Shown here piece by piece: positions 9,900-18,479 of a DNA stretch of 64,000 nt. The notes under the pieces were generated by a model that saw only the letters and a list, made by a program, of their open reading frames with translations, had not been told where the DNA came from and did not search any database. Numbering within the stretch: position 1 is the first letter of the stretch; each line of letters starts with the position of its first letter. The DNA lies in contig CAMFFO010000002.1 of the NCBI GenBank assembly GCA_945949735.1, positions 27,851 through 91,850 on the forward strand, in the 5' to 3' direction. This stretch comes from an uncultured Clostridia bacterium (GTDB lineage Bacteria; Bacillota; Clostridia; Oscillospirales; Oscillospiraceae). Both the position numbers and the translations under genes were made by a program.

Positions 9900-11108
9900 A
9901 TGAAAAAGGTACTTGCACTTGTTTTGGCTGTTATCATGGTGATGTCCCTGGCCGCCTGTGGCAGCAAGACGGATACCCCCACCGAGGCTCCGAAAACCGA
10001 CGATGCCCCGCAGACCACCGAGGCTGTCGGCTCCGACGCCGCTCCTGCCGGTGCGATCAAGGTCGGCGCCATCGGCCCTCTGACCGGTGACTACGCCATC
10101 TACGGAAGCGCTGTTGCCAATGGCATCCAGATCGCAATCGAGGAGATCAACGCCAAGGGCGGCCTGCAGTTCGAGCTGCTGAGCGAGGATGATCAGGGCG
10201 ATCCCACCATGTCCGTGAACGCCTACAACGTGGAGATGGAAAAGGGTATGCAGGTTCTGCTGGGCACCACCACCTCCGGCGCCTGCGCCGCGGTTGCTGA
10301 CGTTGCCAACGAGGAGCGCGTATTCGTTCTGACTCCCTCCGCTTCCAACCCCGTTGTCAACGAGGGTAAGGATAATGTTTACCAGGTTTGCTTCACCGAC
10401 CCCAACCAGGGCGCTTCCTCCGCACAGACCATTAAGAGCCTGGGCCTGGGCACCAAGATCGCTGTGATCTGGAACAACGCGCAGGACTACTCCACCAGCA
10501 TTTACCAGTCCTTCATGGCGAAGGCTCAGGAGATCGGCCTGGAGGTCGTTTCCGACACCACCTTCTCCGATGACGGCAACGCTGACTTCTCCGTCCAGCT
10601 GCAGGACGCTGCCAACGCCGGCGCGGATCTGGTATTCCTGCCCATCTACTACACCCCCGTTGTTGCCATTATGCAGCAGGCTGACGCCGCCGGTTACGGC
10701 TTCAAGTTCTTCGGCGTTGACGGCATGGACGGCCTGCTGGCCGTGGAAGGCTTCAACACCGCTCTGGCCGAAGGCTCCTACATGCTGACCCCCTTCGATG
10801 CCAACAAGACCGATGACCTGACCGCTTCCTTCGTGGCCAGCTACGAGGCCAAGTTCGGCGTTACCCCCAACCAGTTTGCCGCTGACGCCTATGACGCCAT
10901 GTACATTTTCTACGCTGCCTGCCAGGAGCTGGGCTTCACCTCCGAGACGACTCCTCAGGAGATCTGCGAGGCCATGATCCCCTGGATGCAGAGCTTCACC
11001 TACACCGGACTGACCGGCGAGGGCATGGTATGGACCGCTGACGGCTGCGTGAGTAAGGTTGCCACCGCTTACGTTATCAGAGACGGCGCTTACGCTTCCG
11101 TTGACTGA
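9900..11108 (+). CDS. livJ: branched-chain amino acid ABC transporter, substrate-binding lipoprotein
   Basis: Lipobox SLAACGS; IKVGAIGPLTGDYAIYGSAVANGIQIAIEEINAKGG. Confidence 0.9.
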   Translation: MKKVLALVLAVIMVMSLAACGSKTDTPTEAPKTDDAPQTTEAVGSDAAPAGAIKVGAIGPLTGDYAIYGSAVANGIQIAIEEINAKGGLQFELLSEDDQGDPTMSVNAYNVEMEKGMQVLLGTTTSGACAAVADVANEERVFVLTPSASNPVVNEGKDNVYQVCFTDPNQGASSAQTIKSLGLGTKIAVIWNNAQDYSTSIYQSFMAKAQEIGLEVVSDTTFSDDGNADFSVQLQDAANAGADLVFLPIYYTPVVAIMQQADAAGYGFKFFGVDGMDGLLAVEGFNTALAEGSYMLTPFDANKTDDLTASFVASYEAKFGVTPNQFAADAYDAMYIFYAACQELGFTSETTPQEICEAMIPWMQSFTYTGLTGEGMVWTADGCVSKVATAYVIRDGAYASVD

Positions 11109-11276
11109 TGCGTTGACTCCATTCCGCTAAAACAAACCGGGCGGGTCCCGCTCCCGTGGAAAAGGATCCGCCCGGTTCCATGCCTCTCCCGGGATGACAA
11201 GCCATGGTCACCCCCCGGGGAGTGACCGGGGCTTATCACCCTGGAAAACAATGAAAAAGAAGGAAGGAAAAACGGT

Positions 11277-12161
11277 ATGACAATGTTCTTGTCCAACCTG
11301 ATTAGTGGGATCAGCCTGGGCAGCGTCTATGCCATCATCGCGCTGGGATACACCATGGTGTACGGCATTGCGAAAATGCTGAACTTTGCTCACGGCGATA
11401 TTATTATGGTGGGCGCGTATATCTGCTTTACCTGTCTGTACAGTCTGGGGCTTTCTCCTGCGGTGGGGGTTCTGGCCTCTGTGATGGTGTGTACGCTGCT
11501 TGGCATCCTGATCGAACGTCTGGCCTACAAGCCTCTGCGGCAGGCCACATCTCTTGCCGTGCTGATCACTGCCATCGGCATGAGTTATTTTCTGCAGAAT
11601 TTGGCCCAGATGATCTGGGGCGCCAACCCCAAGAGCTTCCAGACCGTGATCCCCGCCGGAAATCTTTCCATTATGGGCGGAGAACTGAAGATCTCCTATG
11701 TTTCCATGGTTACCATCGCCGCATCCGTGGTCGTTATGGTAGCCCTTTCGCTTTTTGTCGGACGCACCAAGATGGGACGCGCCATGCGCTGTGTGTCGGA
11801 GGATAAGGGCGCGGCACAGCTGATGGGTGTCAACGTGAATCTGACCATTTCCGTGACCTTCGCCATCGGTTCCGCCCTGGCCGCCATAGCCGGTGTGCTG
11901 ATGTGCTCGGCTTATCCCACCCTGAAGCCGACCACCGGCGCCATGCCCGGCATCAAGGCGTTCACCGCTGCGGTATTTGGCGGCATCGGCTCCATTCCCG
12001 GCGCAATGCTTGGCGGCATTCTGCTGGGTGTCATCGAAATCCTGGGCAGAGCCTACGTCTCCTCGGAACTGGGTGATGCGTTTGTTTTTGCGGTGCTGAT
12101 CCTCGTCCTGCTGATCAAACCCACCGGTTTGCTTGGCAAGAAGATTCACGAGAAGGTGTGA
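11277..12161 (+). CDS. livH: branched-chain amino acid ABC transporter permease LivH
   Basis: GISLGSVYAIIALGYTMVYGIAKMLNFAHGDIIMVGAY. Confidence 0.92.
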   Translation: MTMFLSNLISGISLGSVYAIIALGYTMVYGIAKMLNFAHGDIIMVGAYICFTCLYSLGLSPAVGVLASVMVCTLLGILIERLAYKPLRQATSLAVLITAIGMSYFLQNLAQMIWGANPKSFQTVIPAGNLSIMGGELKISYVSMVTIAASVVVMVALSLFVGRTKMGRAMRCVSEDKGAAQLMGVNVNLTISVTFAIGSALAAIAGVLMCSAYPTLKPTTGAMPGIKAFTAAVFGGIGSIPGAMLGGILLGVIEILGRAYVSSELGDAFVFAVLILVLLIKPTGLLGKKIHEKV

Positions 12162-12171
12162 GGTGGCAGAT

Positions 12172-13230
12172 ATGAAAAAGACAACGGTTTCCAAGCTGCT
12201 CCAAAAGTACCTTCCCTATGTGATCGTGATCGTGGGCTTCGCGGTGTGCCAGTCCATGGTATCCGCTGGTACGATGCCCCGCACGACGAAATCCCTGCTG
12301 ATTCCTGTGTGTGTCTATATTGTAATGGCGGTTTCCCTGAACCTGACCGTCGGTATTTCCGGCGAGCTGAGTTTGGGCCATGCCGGCTTCATGTCAATCG
12401 GCGCCTTTACCGGTATCGTGATCGCGGCTTATGTCCGTGAGGTGTTCGGATGCTCGGAATCGCTGCAGCTGCTGATTTCCATTGCTGCCGGCGGTGTGAT
12501 GGCTGGGCTATTCGGTTTCCTGATCGGAATTCCGGTGCTCCGTCTGCAGGGCGACTACCTGGCCATTGTGACCCTGGCCTTCGGTGAGATCATCCGCAAC
12601 ATACTAAACTGCATTTACATCTCCGTTGACGGCTCCGCGCTGCGGTTCTCCTTTAATCAGCCCAATCTTCCCGGTAAGCTCCTGTTCCGCGGCCCCACCG
12701 GCGCCACCGGCGTCACCCGGATCGCTACCTTCACGGCGGGATTCATCCTGGTTCTTTTCACGCTGTTTGTGGTTTTGAATCTGGTGCATTCCCGCTCCGG
12801 CCGTGCGATCATGGCTGTTCGGGACAACAAGATCGCTGCGGAAGCCTGCGGACTGGACGTGACCAAATACCGCATGATGGCGTTTGTTACCTCCGCAGCT
12901 TTGGCAGGTATGGGCGGCGCGCTGTTCGGACAGAACTATTCCACGCTGACTCCCGCCAATTTCTCCTTCAATGCGTCGATCCTGATCCTTGTGTATGTGG
13001 TGCTGGGCGGTATCGGCAACATCACCGGATCGATCATTGCCGCAACGATTCTGTATGTCCTGCCTGAGGAGCTGCGTGCCTTTGCTGACTACCGGATGCT
13101 GGTTTATGCTGTGGTTCTGATCGGGGTCATGCTGCTGACCAACAACCGGACCATCAAGAATTTCCTGAATTCCCTTCGGGAAAAGATTCGCGGAAATGAA
13201 GAGAAGAAGGGCGGTGCGCTGCATGAGTGA
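12172..13230 (+). CDS. livM: branched-chain amino acid ABC transporter permease LivM
   Basis: NLTVGISGELSLGHAGFMSIGAFTGI; start at internal Met of ORF 12133..13230. Confidence 0.92.
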   Translation: MKKTTVSKLLQKYLPYVIVIVGFAVCQSMVSAGTMPRTTKSLLIPVCVYIVMAVSLNLTVGISGELSLGHAGFMSIGAFTGIVIAAYVREVFGCSESLQLLISIAAGGVMAGLFGFLIGIPVLRLQGDYLAIVTLAFGEIIRNILNCIYISVDGSALRFSFNQPNLPGKLLFRGPTGATGVTRIATFTAGFILVLFTLFVVLNLVHSRSGRAIMAVRDNKIAAEACGLDVTKYRMMAFVTSAALAGMGGALFGQNYSTLTPANFSFNASILILVYVVLGGIGNITGSIIAATILYVLPEELRAFADYRMLVYAVVLIGVMLLTNNRTIKNFLNSLREKIRGNEEKKGGALHE

Positions 13231-14080
13231 CAAAATCAAGCGGAAAAGCGACACAAAGATGGTTCCGTTCCCTTCCCACGCCATTGTTCCTGAGCGGGAT
13301 TTGGGGAGCCGGCCCGTGCTGGAATGCAGCCACCTGGGGATTGATTTCGGCGGCCTGCGTGCCGTGGATGATTTTAACCTGACCATCGGAAAAACGGAAA
13401 TCGCCGGCCTGATCGGCCCCAACGGCGCAGGCAAAACCACGGTTTTCAACCTGCTTACCAAGGTATACCAGCCTACCTCCGGAACCATCATGGTAAACGG
13501 CAAGGATACTGCCGGAATGAATACCGCTCAGGCCAACAAGCTGGGCCTGGCGAGAACCTTTCAGAACATTCGACTGTTCAATCAGATGACTGTGGAGGAT
13601 AATGTCCGCATTGGCCTGCACAATCAGATTTCTTACGGTATGTTTTCCGGTATTCTCCGCCTGCCGCCTTACTGGTCAGGGGAGAAGAAGCAGCATGAAA
13701 AGGCTATGGATCTTCTGTCCATTTTCCACATGGAGAATATGGCCAATGAGAAAGCGGGAAGTCTGCCCTACGGAGCTCAGCGTCGTCTGGAAATCGTCCG
13801 GGCCCTGGCCACGAATCCCAGCCTGCTGCTGCTGGATGAGCCTGCCGCCGGTATGAATCCCAAGGAAACGGAAGAGCTGATGGATAACATCATCAAGATC
13901 CGTGATCAGTTCCAGATCGCCATTATGCTGATCGAACATGATATGAATCTGGTTATGGGCATCTGCGAGGGCATCTGCGTTCTGAACTTCGGCAGGGTCA
14001 TCGCCAAGGGTACTGCCGAAGAGATTCAGCATAATCCGGAAGTGATCGAGGCCTACCTGGGCCGTCAGAAGGAGGACTGA
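13223..14080 (+). CDS. livG: branched-chain amino acid ABC transporter ATP-binding protein LivG
   Basis: Walker A GPNGAGKTT; GAQRRLEIVRALATNPSLLLLDEPAAGMNPKET. Confidence 0.92.
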   Translation: MSDKIKRKSDTKMVPFPSHAIVPERDLGSRPVLECSHLGIDFGGLRAVDDFNLTIGKTEIAGLIGPNGAGKTTVFNLLTKVYQPTSGTIMVNGKDTAGMNTAQANKLGLARTFQNIRLFNQMTVEDNVRIGLHNQISYGMFSGILRLPPYWSGEKKQHEKAMDLLSIFHMENMANEKAGSLPYGAQRRLEIVRALATNPSLLLLDEPAAGMNPKETEELMDNIIKIRDQFQIAIMLIEHDMNLVMGICEGICVLNFGRVIAKGTAEEIQHNPEVIEAYLGRQKED

Positions 14081-14082
14081 AT

Positions 14083-14802
14083 ATGAGTGATAAAAAGTGC
14101 CTTCTTCGGGCGGATAATCTGAATGTATATTACGGCTCCATCCATGCCATTAAGGATGTGTCCTTTCATGTGGATGAGGGCGAGATCGTGACGCTGATCG
14201 GCGCAAACGGCGCGGGAAAGACCACCACGCTGAATACCGTGGCGGGACTCATGAAGCCCAAATCCGGCACGGTCACCTTTGATGGGAAGGTTATTTCCGG
14301 AATTCCGGCCGACCGGATCGTGTCCTTGGGCATGGCTCTTTGCCCGGAGGGACGACGGATATTCCAGCATATGACGGTTCGGGAGAATCTGGAAATGGGC
14401 GGCTACAGCCGTCCCGGAAGCGAGATTGAAGATTCCATCGAGCAGGTGTTCCAACGGTTTCCCCGGCTGAAGGAGCGGCGCAAGCAGATCGCGGGCACCC
14501 TCTCCGGCGGCGAGCAGCAGATGCTGGCAATGTCCAGGGCTCTGATGAGCAAGCCCAAGCTGATGATGCTGGATGAGCCCTCCATGGGTCTGGCGCCCAT
14601 TCTGGTGGATCAGATCTTTGATATTATCAAGGAGCTCCATCAGGCGGGAACAACGATTCTCCTTGTGGAGCAGAATGCACGCAAGGCGCTGCAGGTGGCT
14701 GATCGGGCCTATGTCCTTGAAACGGGCAGCGTGACCCTCAGCGGCACCGGCGCAGAGCTGGCCAGCTCCGACTCGGTCAGAAAAGCGTACCTCGGCGGTT
14801 AA
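14083..14802 (+). CDS. livF: branched-chain amino acid ABC transporter ATP-binding protein LivF
   Basis: GANGAGKTTTLNTVAGL; LSGGEQQMLAMSRALMSKPKLMMLDEPSMGLAP. Confidence 0.93.
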   Translation: MSDKKCLLRADNLNVYYGSIHAIKDVSFHVDEGEIVTLIGANGAGKTTTLNTVAGLMKPKSGTVTFDGKVISGIPADRIVSLGMALCPEGRRIFQHMTVRENLEMGGYSRPGSEIEDSIEQVFQRFPRLKERRKQIAGTLSGGEQQMLAMSRALMSKPKLMMLDEPSMGLAPILVDQIFDIIKELHQAGTTILLVEQNARKALQVADRAYVLETGSVTLSGTGAELASSDSVRKAYLGG

Positions 14803-14808
14803 TTTCAG

Positions 14809-14843
14809 ACACCCCCTGCATACAATGTGCAGGGGGTGTTTTT
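14809..14843 (+). terminator. liv operon terminator
   Basis: ACACCCCCTGCA-TACAATG-TGCAGGGGGTGT-TTTT. Confidence 0.88.
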
Positions 14844-14993
14844 ATGTGCCGGAAACGTCATATGCATGGATGGTGCATGATCTGCCTGGGGTTTGGCATT
14901 TTGGTGGGACACTGCCTGGATTCCTGGTTTCTATGCGCGGTAGGAGGCTTTATCCTGGTTGTGGTGGGCTTCTGCACGCTGCGGAGAAGATAG
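14844..14993 (+). CDS. 49-aa hydrophobic small protein
   Basis: MCRKRHMHGWCMICLGFGILVGHCLDSWFLCAVGGFILVVVGFCTLRRR*; ATG follows the liv terminator T-tract. Confidence 0.45.
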   Translation: MCRKRHMHGWCMICLGFGILVGHCLDSWFLCAVGGFILVVVGFCTLRRR

Positions 14994-15012
14994 AGCCGGA
15001 ATGTTGAGCAGA

Positions 15013-15263
15013 TAAATTGGTGTTTGTCGCTTCACGTCCACGATTATCTGTCATTGCGAACCAGTCCGCTTAAGTGGTCGTGGCAATCCCCCGGTTGAAA
15101 GGAATCAGGTAACAATTACCGCCAAGAATTGCGGCGAAACTCACTTTTACCGGTACTTTTCGGTACATTTCCCCTCTAAGTAAGGGGATTGCCACGACCA
15201 GTGTGCGCACTGGTCTCGCAATGACAGTATTTTTTCGGGTTCGCACTTGTAAACAACAATTTA
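15013..15263. repeat. palindromic element family B, copy 1
   Basis: TAAATTGGTGTTTGTCG...TAAACAACAATTTA with TGTCATTGCGAACCAG...GGCAATCCCCCGG and its inverted counterpart. Confidence 0.88.
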
Positions 15264-15331
15264 CATAAGGAATATCCTTGTCCCCCGGGGAATATGCTTT
15301 GGTAACACTGCGTGGAGAAGGAGTGATCCGC

Positions 15332-16834
15332 ATGGAGATTCAATTTAAAAACTACGCCTGCGCCTGCCTGGACACGTGCTTGTGGGAGGTTCAGAATGCC
15401 GAAGGGACGCTGGAGATTCGCGTGCCGGATGGAATGCCGGATATCGGCAGGATTCTGGCTTCCTGGGGACAGCCTATCCTGAGAGGGAAGGAATGGAGAA
15501 GTGAGCAGATTTCCTTCTCCGGAGGAATGATGGTATGGGTGCTGTACGCGCCGGAGGACGGAAGCGCGCCTGGATGCCTGGAGGGGTGGATTCCGTTCCA
15601 AATGCGCTGGGATCTGCCTGGGAATATCCGGGATGGTCAGATCCGCATAGGGCTGACGACTCGGTTTGTGGATGCCCGGTCGGTTTCTGCCAGGAAAATC
15701 ATGATTCGCGCGGGGCTGGCAGCCATGGCCGAGGCCTGGACACCCGGGGAAGCGCAGCTTTATTCCCCCGAGGAGATCCCCAAGGGGGTGGAGCTGAAAC
15801 GGGAGCGGTACCCAATGCGGCTGCAGAAGGAGGCGGGAGAGAAAACCTTCCTGCTTGCCGAGGAGCTGCCCCTGCCCGGCTCCGCGCCCCAGCCGGAGAA
15901 GATCCTCTACTGCAGCTTAAGTCCGGAGGTAACGGATCAGAAGGTGATGGCGAACAAGGTGGTTTTCCGGGGAAACGGAAATCTTCATATGCTTTATACC
16001 GCGGAGGGCGGACAGATTCATAGCTGGGACTTCCCCCTGGCGTTTTCCCAGCTGGCGGAGCTGGAGGAGAGCTATTCCGGGGACGCCCAGGTCAGCGTTA
16101 TCCTCTGCGCCACCACTCTGGAGCCGGAAATAGACGATGAGGGTGTTCTGAAGCTGAAGTGCGCGCTGGTTGGACAGTATTTGGTGGATGATATTCAGAC
16201 CGTAGAGGTTGTGACGGATGCTTACTGTCCGGGAAGAAGCATGGAAATGACCATTCAGGAGCTCTGCTTGCCCGTGATTCTGGATTCCAGTAAAGAGAGC
16301 GTTTTTGGAGAGCAATCCATTCCTGCGGGAGGAAATCTGGCGGCGGATGTTCAGCTGCAGGCGGATTACCCAAGCGTCCGTTCCGGTGAGGACGGCCTGC
16401 AGATCGAGATTCCCGGTTCCATGCAGGTGCTCTATTATGACCGGGATGGGACACTGCAAAGCACAACATCCCGCTGGGAGGGCAAATGCAGCCTCCGCGC
16501 GGACGGGGATTCCCAGGTGATCGCCCGGCCCCTTCCAACCCCGGAACCACAGCTTATGGTGGGCGGCGAGCGTATGGACGCCCGGTGGGAGCTTCCCATG
16601 GAGATTGTCACCACGCAGCGAACCCACATTCCCATGGTCACCGGGCTGGAACTGGGGGAGGCGAAGAAACCCGAACCGGGCCGCCCCTCTCTGATTCTGA
16701 AGCGGGTGGGTTCGGACGGCCTCTGGGAGATTGCCAAGCACACAGGCTCCACCATGGAGGCCATCCGCAAGGCCAATAACCTCCGGGATGAGCCGGAACA
16801 AGGACAGATGCTCCTGATCCCGGTAGGATTGTAA
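15332..16834 (+). CDS. DUF3794 (SPOCS-like) and LysM domain protein, sporulation-type
   Basis: Repeated DUF3794-type segments (VEVVTDAYCPGRSMEM...) and C-terminal LysM (LWEIAKHTGSTMEAIRKANNL...GQMLLIP). Confidence 0.75.
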   Translation: MEIQFKNYACACLDTCLWEVQNAEGTLEIRVPDGMPDIGRILASWGQPILRGKEWRSEQISFSGGMMVWVLYAPEDGSAPGCLEGWIPFQMRWDLPGNIRDGQIRIGLTTRFVDARSVSARKIMIRAGLAAMAEAWTPGEAQLYSPEEIPKGVELKRERYPMRLQKEAGEKTFLLAEELPLPGSAPQPEKILYCSLSPEVTDQKVMANKVVFRGNGNLHMLYTAEGGQIHSWDFPLAFSQLAELEESYSGDAQVSVILCATTLEPEIDDEGVLKLKCALVGQYLVDDIQTVEVVTDAYCPGRSMEMTIQELCLPVILDSSKESVFGEQSIPAGGNLAADVQLQADYPSVRSGEDGLQIEIPGSMQVLYYDRDGTLQSTTSRWEGKCSLRADGDSQVIARPLPTPEPQLMVGGERMDARWELPMEIVTTQRTHIPMVTGLELGEAKKPEPGRPSLILKRVGSDGLWEIAKHTGSTMEAIRKANNLRDEPEQGQMLLIPVGL

Positions 16835-16849
16835 CGGCCAATTGCAGGA

Positions 16850-17025
16850 TAAATTGTTGTTTACAGCACTATCACAGTAGGGGCGGATATTATCCGCCCG
16901 CAACCTTACAGCATTGATAGTACGCACATTCACCGGAAATGCTCAAAAACCGGAACGTTTCGGGCGGATAATATCCGCCCCTACGGTAGCAACGTAAGGT
17001 GCTTGAAAACTGTAAACAACAATTT
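16850..17025. repeat. palindromic element family A, copy 3 (inverted)
   Basis: TAAATTGTTGTTTACAG...CTGTAAACAACAATTT; interior is the reverse complement of copies 1/2 with small changes. Confidence 0.9.
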
Positions 17026-17035
17026 TCAACATAAA

Positions 17036-17107
17036 GACAGCCTGCAGTGTGGGGCCGCGAAAACGCCGTTCCGGGGGAGAACCGGGACGGCGTTTGGGCA
17101 GGCTGTC
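17036..17107. other. nested hairpin, candidate structured RNA/DNA element
   Basis: Outer 10-bp stem GACAGCCTGC/GCAGGCTGTC (17036-17045/17098-17107) enclosing 9-bp stem AAACGCCGT/ACGGCGTTT (17061-17069/17087-17095). Confidence 0.5.
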
Positions 17108-17222
17108 GCGTTTGGGGGAAGGACCTGCCTGGAAACAGCTTAACGAAAATCCTCTGTCATTAGCAAGGGGAATCTGTCGAAGAGAACGCCGGGGAGAAGA
17201 AAGAAGTTTTTTCGGTTTCCGC

Positions 17223-17251
17223 TTGTCATAGCATTGTTTTGGTGGTATAAT
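17223..17251 (+). promoter_or_regulatory. promoter of the cobW-like operon
   Basis: TTGTCA, 17-nt spacer, TATAAT. Confidence 0.65.
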
Positions 17252-17285
17252 ATCGGGTAGAATTTTTATATAGAAGGTGTATTCC

Positions 17286-18476
17286 ATGACAAAAATCGAT
17301 ATTTACTCCGGGTTCCTGGGCGCCGGAAAAACGACCCTGATCAAGAAAATGATCCAGGAGGGCTATCAGGGGGAGAAGCTGGTACTCATTGAGAACGAAT
17401 TCGGTGAGATCGGCATTGACGGCGGATTCCTGCAGGATGCGGGCATCAACATCACCGAGATGAATTCCGGCTGCATCTGCTGCTCTCTGGTGGGTGACTT
17501 CGGAAAGGCTCTGGTTAAAGTCATTGACGAGTATCATCCCGACCGGATCATCATTGAACCCTCCGGCGTGGGCAAGCTGTCCGATGTGATCGGCGCGGTG
17601 AAGAAGGTTATGAACGAGGATGTTACGCTTGGTCATACCGTGGCTGTGGTGGACGCGGGCAAGGTCAAGGTGTATATGAAGAACTTCGGTGAGTTCTATA
17701 ACAACCAGGTGGAGACTGCCTCTGCCATCATTCTCTCCCGTACCGATTCCATTCCCCAGGCGAAGCTGGACGCCGCCGTGGCCATGCTGCGGGAGCACAA
17801 TGACAAGGCGGCCATTGTCACAACCCCCTGGGGTCAGCTCACCGGGGCGCAGCTGATGGACGCCATGGAGGGACAATCCTCCCTGGCCCGGGAGCTGGCG
17901 AAGCTGGAGGAGGAGCATCACCATCATCACGACCATGACGACGATGACGATGATTGCTGCTGCCATGACCATGAAGAGCATGGACACCATCATCACGACC
18001 ATGATGATGACGATGATGGCTGCTGCCATGACCATGAAGAGCATGAGCATCACCATCACGATCATGAGCACCATCATCATGACCATGACGACGATTGCTG
18101 CTGCCATGACCATGAGGAGCATGAGCACCACCATCATGATCATGACGAGAACTGCACCTGTGGCTGCCACGACCATGGGCACCATCACCATGACCATCAC
18201 GCCGATGAGGTCTTTACCTCCTGGGGCGTGGAGACTGCCAGAAAGTTCGACAAGGCCGCGGTGGAAGCCGCTTTGAAGGAACTGGACACCGGGAAATACG
18301 GCGCGGTGCTTCGCGCCAAGGGCATTCTGCCTGCAGCAGACGGAAGCTGGATCCACTTTGATTATGTTCCTGAGGAGATCAATGTGCGTACCGGCGGTGC
18401 GGATATCACCGGCAAGCTGTGCGTCATCGGCTCCAAGCTGGACGAGAAGGGCATCGCGGCTCTCTTTGGGGTGTAA
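17286..18476 (+). CDS. CobW/COG0523 (G3E) GTPase, putative Zn/metal chaperone, His-rich
   Basis: GFLGAGKTTL Walker A; SGCICC (GCxCC metal motif); long His/Asp/Cys-rich insert; CobW C-terminal domain. Confidence 0.9.
   Translation: MTKIDIYSGFLGAGKTTLIKKMIQEGYQGEKLVLIENEFGEIGIDGGFLQDAGINITEMNSGCICCSLVGDFGKALVKVIDEYHPDRIIIEPSGVGKLSDVIGAVKKVMNEDVTLGHTVAVVDAGKVKVYMKNFGEFYNNQVETASAIILSRTDSIPQAKLDAAVAMLREHNDKAAIVTTPWGQLTGAQLMDAMEGQSSLARELAKLEEEHHHHHDHDDDDDDCCCHDHEEHGHHHHDHDDDDDGCCHDHEEHEHHHHDHEHHHHDHDDDCCCHDHEEHEHHHHDHDENCTCGCHDHGHHHHDHHADEVFTSWGVETARKFDKAAVEAALKELDTGKYGAVLRAKGILPAADGSWIHFDYVPEEINVRTGGADITGKLCVIGSKLDEKGIAALFGV
17914..18200 (+). repeat. imperfect tandem repeat encoding His/Asp/Cys-rich metal-binding insert
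   Basis: Iterated HHHHDHDDDD..CCCHDHEEHEHHHH units. Confidence 0.85.
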
Positions 18477-18479
18477 GCC

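Noticed and set aside
9537-9900. T-box leader upstream of livJ
   Set aside because: No recognisable T-box sequence (AGGGTGGNACCGCG) or Stem I arrangement; the leader-peptide model fits better.
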